Positions 14,268-21,236 of a stretch of DNA of 24,301 nucleotides are shown here, piece by piece (position 1 is the first letter of the stretch; each line of letters starts with the position of its first letter). This DNA is from Synechococcus sp. HW_metabat.21 (GTDB lineage: Bacteria > Cyanobacteriota > Cyanobacteriia > PCC-6307 > Cyanobiaceae), in NCBI GenBank assembly GCA_018623875.1, contig JAAZUZ010000008.1, forward strand, positions 1 to 24,301, given 5' to 3'. The notes under the pieces are model-generated. The model was not told where the DNA came from, searched no databases, and saw nothing but the letters and a program-made list of their open reading frames with translations. A program made the translations under genes and the position numbers.

Positions 14268-15622
14268 GGCAGCAGGTTGCCGGAGGCGATTGCGCCGCCA
14301 CCCATGCGCTGCCACTGCTGCAGCCAGTCGTGCACCTGCGGGTCTTGGCCTGATAGGCGCCGCAGCAGGGACGCGGGCCGAAAGCGGCCCCGTTGGGCGC
14401 TGCGCAACAGTTCCGCCGCCGCCAGGCGTCCCGTGAGCCGGGTGCTGTAGACCGCAAGGGCGGCCTGGGCCATCGCGACTGGCGCGGCGGGGGCCAGGCT
14501 CAACCCACCACTGAGGGGAGCCGCCAGGAGCAGCATCTGCCGCAGTCCCCCCAGGAGCAGTTGGATACCCAATTGGGTCCCCCCCAGCAGGGCGTTCTGG
14601 GCGGAGAGCCGCGTTAAGAGGGCCCGGGCCCCGCTGCTGCTCATCTCCAGGTCGTAGAGCCTGCAGAGCTGCAGCACCAGGGCGGTGTCGATCGCAAAGC
14701 CGCCGGCGAGATCCAGTAGCAGAAGTGGGTTGGCCGCCACTCCCGTCGCCTTCATGGCCGCATAGCGACCGATCAGTCCCTGGGCGGCGGCCTTGCCGCG
14801 CTTCAGGCGCCAGGCGTGCAGGCTTTGGCTAAAGCGGTCGGCCGCCCTGAGCCCGTTGAGGCCGAGCAAGAGTGAGCCCTGGTCCTGGAGCAGCTCCAGC
14901 AGGGCCGTGCGCAAGGGGGCGATGCGGGCCGGTTGCACTTCGCTGCGCACCCGGCCCCCCTCCAGGAGCACCGCCCGCCGCGGGGCGGCGGCCACCGGCA
15001 GGATCTCCAGGTGCTGGGCCTGGCGGGGCAGGCGGGAGCGGATGCTCTCGATCAGGGCAGCCCGCTCGTCGCTCGGCCAGTTGTCGATGCGATTCAGCAC
15101 CAGCAGCAGCGGTTTGCCGGCGCTGAGCAACTGCTCGATTGCCTCGGCTTCCGGGGTGGTCAGGTCACTGTCGAGCACGAGCAGGACCAGGTCCGCCCCA
15201 AGGGCGACCCGAGCCGCCAGGCGGTGCCGGGCCCGAGCGGCGATCTCATCAATGCCTGGGGTGTCGACAAGTTCGATCCGGCTGAGCTCAGGCACCTGGA
15301 CTCCCCAGGCTTCGCGCTGTTGGCGGCGGGTGCAGCCGTGGGCCACATCCGTAGCGAAGACCGGCTTCTTCAGCAGGGCGTTGAGCAGGCTGGATTTGCC
15401 CACCCCCACTCGGCCAAAGACCGCCACCCGTAGCCGGCGCTCTTTGAGGGCCAGCAACTGTTGATCCAAAGTCCGTAGCTCTGGCTCGAGCAGCGATCGC
15501 TCCCGGTCGCTTAGGCGCAAGTCTCCCCGCCACTGCGAGAGCAGCAGTTCGCAGCGTTCAGCGGTGGAGGGCTGAGGCAAGGGCACGGGCCCGGTCGCCA
15601 TCCATTGAAGCGGTTGTGCCAT
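14264..15622 (-). CDS. GTPase with DUF697-like C-terminal region
   Basis: A 452-residue protein from the ATG at 15622 (MAQPLQWMAT). The G-domain is complete: G1 GRVGVGKS at 70-77, a conserved Thr98 in the switch I region, G3 DTPG at 120-123, and G4 NRID at 177-180 (NKxD variant). After residue 260 the protein becomes helical and hydrophobic, with segments such as ANPLLLLDLAGGFAIDTALVLQLC, LLGGTQLGIQLLLGGLRQMLLLAAPL and MAQAALAVYSTR, as in DUF697 GTPases associated with membranes. The cellular role is unknown. It starts only 26 bases from the divergent aminopeptidase gene, so the two promoters must reach into coding DNA. Its TGA overlaps the nadD GTG. Confidence 0.88.
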   Translation of the reverse strand: MAQPLQWMATGPVPLPQPSTAERCELLLSQWRGDLRLSDRERSLLEPELRTLDQQLLALKERRLRVAVFGRVGVGKSSLLNALLKKPVFATDVAHGCTRRQQREAWGVQVPELSRIELVDTPGIDEIAARARHRLAARVALGADLVLLVLDSDLTTPEAEAIEQLLSAGKPLLLVLNRIDNWPSDERAALIESIRSRLPRQAQHLEILPVAAAPRRAVLLEGGRVRSEVQPARIAPLRTALLELLQDQGSLLLGLNGLRAADRFSQSLHAWRLKRGKAAAQGLIGRYAAMKATGVAANPLLLLDLAGGFAIDTALVLQLCRLYDLEMSSSGARALLTRLSAQNALLGGTQLGIQLLLGGLRQMLLLAAPLSGGLSLAPAAPVAMAQAALAVYSTRLTGRLAAAELLRSAQRGRFRPASLLRRLSGQDPQVHDWLQQWQRMGGGAIASGNLLP

Positions 15623-15648
15623 CGTCGCGCTTAGCACCGCTCGCTTCC

Positions 15649-16971
15649 ATGTCGCTCGCCCCGGACGTCTTTGCCCAGCGCCGTGCTCATTTCTTTGAGG
15701 CCCTCGGTGGTGCCGCTGCGGTGATTCCTGCCGCTCCGCTGGTGACCCACCACGCCGACTGCGAGTGGCCGTTTCGCCAGAACAGTGACTTCTGGTACCT
15801 GACGGGTTTCGACGAGCCCGACGCCGTCGCCCTGTTCCTGCCCCACCGGCCCGAGGGGGAACGCTTCGTCCTCTTCGTCCAGCCCAAGGAACCCAGCGCC
15901 GAGGTCTGGATGGGGTTCCGTTGGGGCTGTGAAGGCGCCGTAGAGCGCTTTGGCGCTGACCTGGCCCATCCCCGTGAGGAGCTGGCTGAACGGCTCGCGG
16001 ATTACTTGCGTGGTGCCGAGGGCATTGCCTTCCGGGTCGGCCAGCACCCCCAGGTCGAACCCCATGTCCTGCAGGCCTGGGCCGGCCAGCTCGATCGGGC
16101 GTCTCGTAGTGGTTCGGCGGCCTTGGGCCTGGTGGCGCCCTGCCCGCTGCTGCATGCCCTGCGGCTGCGCAAGAGCCCCGAGGAGATCAGCCGCATGCGC
16201 GAAGCGGCGCGCATTTCCGCGGAAGCCCATGAACTGGCCCGTCAGGTGGCGCGCCCCGGGCTGAATGAGCGCCAGGTGCAGGGGGTGATCGAGCAGCACT
16301 TCCTTGAGCAGGGGGCGCGAGGTCCGGCCTATGGCTCGATCGTCGCCGGCGGGGATAACGCCTGTGTTCTGCATTACACGGCGAATAACGCGGTGCTGAA
16401 CGACGGCGATCTGCTTTTGATCGACGCCGGTTGCTCCCTGAACGACTACTACAACGGAGACATCACGCGCACCTTCCCGATCAACGGTCGCTTCAGCCCT
16501 GAGCAGCGCGCCCTCTACGAGGTGGTGTTGGCCGCTCAAGAATCCGCGGTGGCTGTTGTGGCTCCCGGGCAGACCGCTGAAGCGGTCCATGACACCGCCG
16601 TTCGGGTTCTCGTCGAGGGCTTGGTGGACCTTGGCCTGCTCTGCGGTGAGTTGGACGGGATCATCGAGCAGGGGGCCTACCGCCACCTCTACATGCATCG
16701 CACCGGCCATTGGCTGGGTCTCGATGTCCATGACGTCGGCGCCTATCGCCTGGGTGAGCACCATGTGGGCCTCGAGCCGGGGATGGTGCTGACTGTTGAG
16801 CCGGGTCTCTATGTCAGTGACCGGCTCCCCGTCCCCGAGGGCCAGCCGGAGATCGATGAGCGCTGGAAAGGCATCGGCATCCGGATTGAAGACGACGTGG
16901 CCGTGACCGAGCACGGCCACGAGAATCTGACGGCTGCCGCCCTCAAGGCTCCTGCGGCGCTTGAGCGCTAG
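15649..16971 (+). CDS. pepP: Xaa-Pro aminopeptidase (M24B family)
   Basis: A metallopeptidase removing N-terminal residues before proline. The ATG at 15649 (MSLAPDVFAQRRAHFFEALG) gives 440 residues. Residues 1-160 form the AMP_N domain (NSDFWYLTGFDEPDAVALF). The pita-bread catalytic domain carries all expected metal ligands: two Asp in LIDAGCSLNDYYNGDITRTF, His in HRTGHWLGLDVHD, Glu in LTVEPGLYV and Glu in GIGIRIEDDVAV. The upstream open frame to 15616 would overlap the divergent GTPase start. Its TAG stop overlaps the TAG stop of the convergent HAD gene in the palindrome CTAG (16968-16971). It probably works in cytoplasmic peptide turnover. Confidence 0.94.
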   Translation: MSLAPDVFAQRRAHFFEALGGAAAVIPAAPLVTHHADCEWPFRQNSDFWYLTGFDEPDAVALFLPHRPEGERFVLFVQPKEPSAEVWMGFRWGCEGAVERFGADLAHPREELAERLADYLRGAEGIAFRVGQHPQVEPHVLQAWAGQLDRASRSGSAALGLVAPCPLLHALRLRKSPEEISRMREAARISAEAHELARQVARPGLNERQVQGVIEQHFLEQGARGPAYGSIVAGGDNACVLHYTANNAVLNDGDLLLIDAGCSLNDYYNGDITRTFPINGRFSPEQRALYEVVLAAQESAVAVVAPGQTAEAVHDTAVRVLVEGLVDLGLLCGELDGIIEQGAYRHLYMHRTGHWLGLDVHDVGAYRLGEHHVGLEPGMVLTVEPGLYVSDRLPVPEGQPEIDERWKGIGIRIEDDVAVTEHGHENLTAAALKAPAALER

Positions 16972-17735
16972 GCGATCGCTTGCTCCAAAGCCGCCAACAC
17001 CGCGGTGGTGCCGGGAATGACCACGTCAGCTCCGGCTGCGCGTAGCTGCTCCTCATAGGCCGTGCGCCTGGGGCTGCTCTGAAGGTGCGGCGGTGCCACC
17101 GCGAAGCTGATGAAGCGTTGATTGGGTCTCGCTTGGCGCGCACGGACCACGGTGGTGACGTCGGCCACGGTGTCTCCGAGATAGGCCACGGGCACAGACG
17201 GGGGCGCTAGGGCGCTCGCGAGTTGCAGGAAGCCGCTGGGGTCGGGTTTGTCGGGGGCCTCCCCCATGGCAATCAGGGGCGGCTGCTCAAGCCCTAGTCG
17301 GGTTTGGAGCACGAACCGTGCCGATGGCGGTTCGGCGCCGCTGACAAAGCCCCAGGCCACATCCGCCGCCGAGAGCGCTGCAAACAAGGCCCCGTCCACC
17401 AGCAGGGGTTCATTGCGGATGAAGCCGCTCCAGGCCGCAGGATCACCCTCTGGATCCCCTCCGAAATAAAAGCCGTTGAAGACCTCCACCAGGGCCTCAA
17501 AGGCCGGGAGGTCCTGATGCCCCTGCCGGCGCAGAAGCTCCAGTGAGGCCTCCCAGTCGTTGTTCCAGCAGCCTTCGGCCTTGAGGGCATCGATGCTCTC
17601 GGGGCTGGGGCGCTGGCCGCTGTAGTGATGCACCGTCTCCACGATGGCCTTGCGGTAACTGCCCCCCACATCGCGGATCACGCCATCGATGTCGAACAGG
17701 AGGACTGCGCGCGGGCTCAGGGGACTGGAGAACAG
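16968..17735 (-). CDS. HAD-superfamily hydrolase (TIGR01548-like), start uncertain
   Basis: A HAD phosphatase-like protein of about 250 residues. Motif I is LLFDIDGVIRD with the nucleophile Asp, motif II is WGFVSGA, motif III is the Lys in APDKPDPSGF, and motif IV is YLGDTVADV. The pattern resembles the cyanobacterial HAD-SF-IA-hyp1 group, sometimes annotated as similar to histidinol or phosphoglycolate phosphatases; the substrate is unknown. No in-frame ATG or GTG exists just before motif I. The first upstream GTG is at 18008, deep inside the antisense of PSRP-3, and the next GTG downstream is in GVIRD, after the catalytic Asp. CTG codons at 17735 and 17720 are the nearest options. An ATG at 17761 is in another frame (MTNN then stop). 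I list 17735 as a provisional start. Confidence 0.8.
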   Translation of the reverse strand: MFSSPLSPRAVLLFDIDGVIRDVGGSYRKAIVETVHHYSGQRPSPESIDALKAEGCWNNDWEASLELLRRQGHQDLPAFEALVEVFNGFYFGGDPEGDPAAWSGFIRNEPLLVDGALFAALSAADVAWGFVSGAEPPSARFVLQTRLGLEQPPLIAMGEAPDKPDPSGFLQLASALAPPSVPVAYLGDTVADVTTVVRARQARPNQRFISFAVAPPHLQSSPRRTAYEEQLRAAGADVVIPGTTAVLAALEQAIA

Positions 17736-17782
17736 CGGCTGGTAGGTTAGTTGTTTGTCATTAAGCCTTGAGCGCGGACACC

Positions 17783-18259
17783 ATGAGCACCGAGAGCGCT
17801 GAAAGCGCCGCAGCGACTGCTGATACGACTGCCTCGACAGAAGCTCCCGCGACGGAGACCACTGAGGCTCGTCCGGTGCTGAGTGGTGCCAGCGCTGCCC
17901 TGGCAACCGCCACCATCGACGAGAACGGCGTTCCCTCCGGCCGGACCCCCAAGGCCGATGAGGGCCGCTTCCTGCTGAAGATCCTCTGGCTGCCCGACAA
18001 CGTGGCACTGGCCGTGGACCAGATCGTCGGTGGTGGCCCCAGCCCCCTGACCTCCTACTTCTTCTGGCCCCGTGAGGACGCCTGGGAAACCCTCAAGACC
18101 GAGCTGGAAGGCAAGAGCTGGATCACCGACAACGAGCGCGTCGAAGTGCTCAACAAGGCCACCGAGGTGATCAACTACTGGCAAGAGGAAGGCAAGGGCA
18201 AGAGCCTTGAAGAGGCCAAGCTCAAGTTCCCCGATGTCACCTTCTGCGGTACCGCCTGA
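17783..18259 (+). CDS. Ribosomal protein PSRP-3 / Ycf65
   Basis: A small-subunit ribosomal protein specific to cyanobacteria and plastids. The ATG at 17783 gives 158 residues. The conserved domain begins near residue 65: FLLKILWLPDNVALAVDQ, then GPSPLTSYFFWPREDAW and NERVEVLNKATEVINYWQE, ending in a short FPDVTFCGTA tail. The N-terminal ~55 residues (MSTESAESAAATADTTAS...) are low-complexity Ala/Thr/Glu/Ser and look disordered; they are long relative to the roughly 100-residue core. An upstream in-frame TTG at 17768 adds only five residues. The gene is divergent from the HAD gene, with about 50 bases between them, and convergent with atpC. A strong terminator follows at 18281. Confidence 0.92.
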   Translation: MSTESAESAAATADTTASTEAPATETTEARPVLSGASAALATATIDENGVPSGRTPKADEGRFLLKILWLPDNVALAVDQIVGGGPSPLTSYFFWPREDAWETLKTELEGKSWITDNERVEVLNKATEVINYWQEEGKGKSLEEAKLKFPDVTFCGTA

Positions 18260-18280
18260 TTCTCGGCCGCTTCACTTCTC

Positions 18281-18308
18281 GAGCCCCCGCTTTGCGGGGG
18301 CTTTTTTG
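18281..18308 (+). terminator. Intrinsic terminator of the PSRP-3 gene
   Basis: GCCCCCGC (18283-18290) pairs perfectly with GCGGGGGC (18294-18301) around TTT and is followed by TTTTTT (18302-18307). It is 21 bases after the stop. Confidence 0.93.
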
Positions 18309-18358
18309 TGCCTGCTCTGACGCGCGGGTTCACCACCTGAGCACAGCTTGTGGCGGTG

Positions 18359-18502
18359 TCACTGATCGACGGCCTGGCTCAACTGGAGTTGCGGTGGATC
18401 CGTCTTGGGCTTCGTTCTGGTGGGCTCGGGCGCACCTACCAGGGCCGGTGTCAGGCCCCTGGAGGGTCCCACCGTGAGCACTCCGGTGATAAAGCGCAGC
18501 AC
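18359..18502 (-). CDS. Possible short protein (47 aa), unknown
   Basis: I do not recognise it. A GTG at 18502 opens a 47-residue frame, MLRFITGVLTVGPSRGLTPA..., ending in TGA at 18359. The first part is modestly hydrophobic with one positive charge, like a weak signal or membrane segment, followed by a Pro/Thr/Lys-rich tail (APEPTRTKPKTDPPQLQLSQ). This order is typical of small exported or membrane-attached proteins, and it reads more like protein than the other frames here. However, the hydrophobic stretch is broken by GPSRG and no SD is visible. It could equally be a decayed gene or chance. It lies between two terminators. Confidence 0.3.
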   Translation of the reverse strand: MLRFITGVLTVGPSRGLTPALVGAPEPTRTKPKTDPPQLQLSQAVDQ

Positions 18503-18506
18503 GACG

Positions 18507-18530
18507 ACCGAGCCGCTGTTGAGGCTCGGT
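18507..18530. repeat. Perfect 8-bp inverted repeat
   Basis: ACCGAGCC (18507-18514) and GGCTCGGT (18523-18530) are exact inverted copies with an 8-base loop. It lies five bases upstream of the GTG of the 47-aa ORF on the minus strand. No T run follows on either strand, so it is not an intrinsic terminator. It may be a leader hairpin or an operator-like site. Confidence 0.5.
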
Positions 18531-18667
18531 GCTTAGAGGCTTATCCACGCACCGGTTGTCCAAGCGGGGGGCAGACCCATCAGACCCCGATTGACGTCAG
18601 CCATCCGCAGCCAGAGGGCCGCAGCAGTGGTGCTGAGGCCAGTGGCTTGGGATCGACGGGCTGAGCA

Positions 18668-18695
18668 CAAAAAAAGCGCCCCCGCGGGGGCGCTT
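18668..18695 (-). terminator. Intrinsic terminator of the atpD-atpC operon
   Basis: A 20-base self-complementary stem of AGCGCCCCC/GGGGGCGCT type (18675-18694) is followed, on the minus strand, by an unbroken T run (A run at 18669-18675 on the plus strand). It lies about 24 bases after the epsilon stop. Confidence 0.93.
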
Positions 18696-18718
18696 GAGCC
18701 ATCAAGGTGAGCCTGGAC

Positions 18719-19129
18719 TCACTTCTCGAGGGTTGCGGCCTGTACCCGGGCGCGGGCACGGGAGAGGGCTTGCTGGGCCTTCAGCTTTTCGGTGCTGGCG
18801 GCTTGACCTTCGAACTGATTGGCGGCCGCGGTGGCTGCTTCCAGTTCTTTGTTGGCTTCATCAGCATTGATGGAGCTGCCGAGTTCAGCAGTGTTCACCA
18901 GAACGGTGACTTCATCCGCTTCGATCTCAGCGAAACCACCCTGAAGGGCAATGGCTTTCCAATCGTTGTTCTCGCGAACCCGCAGCACCCCGTAGTCGAG
19001 GGCGGTGAGCAGGGAGACGTGACCGGGAAGGATACCCAGTTGGCCCGTGGTGGAAGGAAGGATGACTTCGTCGGCGGGGCCGTCGAAGACGCTCTGGTCT
19101 GGAGCCAGAACGCGGAGGGTAAGAGACAT
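18719..19129 (-). CDS. atpC: F-type ATP synthase subunit epsilon
   Basis: Epsilon joins gamma at the rotor foot and inhibits wasteful ATP hydrolysis; cyanobacterial naming is atpE. It has 136 residues. The N-terminal beta-sandwich shows MSLTLRVLAPDQSVFDGPADEVILPS and GQLGILPGHVSLLTAL; the C-terminal part is the two-helix hairpin (NADEANKELEAATAAA... and EKLKAQQALSRARARVQAA). It follows beta by 16 bases, and the two form a separate operon as is usual in cyanobacteria. The TGA stop is inside a small stem (GTGAG/CTCAC, 18707-18722 on the minus strand) placed just before the intrinsic terminator. Confidence 0.97.
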   Translation of the reverse strand: MSLTLRVLAPDQSVFDGPADEVILPSTTGQLGILPGHVSLLTALDYGVLRVRENNDWKAIALQGGFAEIEADEVTVLVNTAELGSSINADEANKELEAATAAANQFEGQAASTEKLKAQQALSRARARVQAATLEK

Positions 19130-19145
19130 CAGCTAACGCTCCGGA

Positions 19146-20606
<1,461 letters not shown>

Positions 20607-20661
20607 TTAAAGGAGAAGTAGCAGGGCGCGCAGCGGGATCAAACCCGCATGAAGCGGCGCA

Positions 20662-20691
20662 AACATACCACCGCGCCCCCTCACCCCGTCA
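20662..20691 (-). promoter_or_regulatory. Possible promoter of atpD-atpC
   Basis: On the minus strand a TGACGG (20691-20686) and a TATGTT (20667-20662) are separated by 18 bases, a weak sigma-70-like pair. Transcription would begin near 20655, leaving a leader of about 50 bases that contains a 5-bp GCGGG/CCCGC hairpin (20633-20648). This is a pattern match only. Confidence 0.3.
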
Positions 20692-20706
20692 CCCCGATCT
20701 GGCCCG

Positions 20707-20732
20707 GTTCGGTCACCCGCCCCGCGGGGCGG
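20707..20732 (+). promoter_or_regulatory. K-box-like element overlapping a GC palindrome upstream of groES
   Basis: GTTCGG-TCAC-CCGCCC (20707-20722) differs at one fixed base from the cyanobacterial K-box as I recall it (GTTCGG-NNAN-CCNNAC), an element linked to light- and heat-responsive groE expression. Its right end overlaps a perfect 16-bp palindrome, CCGCCCCGCGGGGCGG (20717-20732). It lies 29 bases before the CIRCE element, between the divergent atpD and groES genes. Confidence 0.45.
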
Positions 20733-20760
20733 TTGTGGACGAGGGAAGCGCGCCCATAAC
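20733..20760 (+). promoter_or_regulatory. Putative groESL promoter
   Basis: TTGTGG (20733-20738) and CATAAC (20755-20760) have 16-base spacing and resemble -35 and -10 boxes with moderate matches. The predicted start, near 20767, falls in the CIRCE element, which is the usual arrangement for HrcA repression. The boxes are imperfect, so this is tentative. Confidence 0.45.
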
Positions 20761-20787
20761 TTGGCACTCAAGGGATGTGAGTGCTAA
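20761..20787 (+). promoter_or_regulatory. CIRCE element (HrcA operator) of groESL
   Basis: TTGGCACTC (20761-20769), nine bases, and GAGTGCTAA (20779-20787) match the CIRCE consensus TTAGCACTC-N9-GAGTGCTAA with a single change. HrcA binding here would repress groESL at normal temperature. The element is 89 bases before the groES start. Confidence 0.93.
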
Positions 20788-20876
20788 CTCGCGTTCCCAG
20801 GCGTGATTACGCCGCGACCCTGGCAGCGTCTCTGGCGCCATGCCAATGGTTTCGCCAATCAATCCGAATTCCATCC

Positions 20877-21188
20877 ATGGCTGCTGTTTCCCTCAGCGTT
20901 TCGACCGTCAAGCCCCTGGGCGATCGCATCTTCATCAAGGTCTCCGAGTCCGAAGAGAAGACCGCCGGCGGCATCCTTCTGCCTGACTCCGCCAAAGAAA
21001 AGCCCCAGGTGGGCGAAGTGATGCAGGTGGGCCCTGGCAAGCGCAATGACGACGGTTCCCGTCAGGCGCCCGAAGTGAGCGTTGGCGACAAGGTCCTCTA
21101 CAGCAAGTACGCCGGTACCGACATCAAGCTCGGTAGTGACGAGTACGTGCTCCTGTCTGAGAAGGACATCTTGGCTGTCGTCAGCTGA
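20877..21188 (+). CDS. groES: Co-chaperonin GroES
   Basis: GroES caps the GroEL cage during folding. The ATG at 20877 (MAAVSLSVSTVKPLGDRIFI) gives 103 residues, normal for cyanobacteria; the open frame reaching back to 20781 begins at the CIRCE element and is not expected to be translated. KPLGDRIFIKV is the N-terminal signature, and EEKTAGGILLPDSAKEKPQ carries the mobile loop that contacts GroEL. The beta-barrel part follows with VLYSKYAGTDIKL and ends in EYVLLSEKDILAVVS. groEL follows after 48 bases. Control by the upstream CIRCE and possibly the K-box-like element is likely. Confidence 0.97.
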   Translation: MAAVSLSVSTVKPLGDRIFIKVSESEEKTAGGILLPDSAKEKPQVGEVMQVGPGKRNDDGSRQAPEVSVGDKVLYSKYAGTDIKLGSDEYVLLSEKDILAVVS

Positions 21189-21236
21189 GTCCGACCCGTT
21201 TTTTCATAACCCAACCTTTCGCGAGAACCGCCTCCC

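Larger units (their letters stand above)
18309..18667. other. 359-base gap between the PSRP-3 and atpC terminators
   Basis: The gap is bounded on both sides by intrinsic terminators, so any RNA from it would need its own promoter. Within it I see one short minus-strand ORF (18359-18502) and one perfect inverted repeat (18507-18530). Open frames on the plus strand here (for example 18350-18664) have an Arg/Gly/His-rich composition and look non-coding. A TTATCCACG at 18541-18549 is one base from a DnaA box, alone and probably by chance. Confidence 0.5.

Noticed and set aside
18541..18549. TTATCCACG, one base from a DnaA box
   Set aside because: A single copy with no cluster, no AT-rich unwinding region and no dnaA or dnaN nearby. 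Chance is the best explanation.
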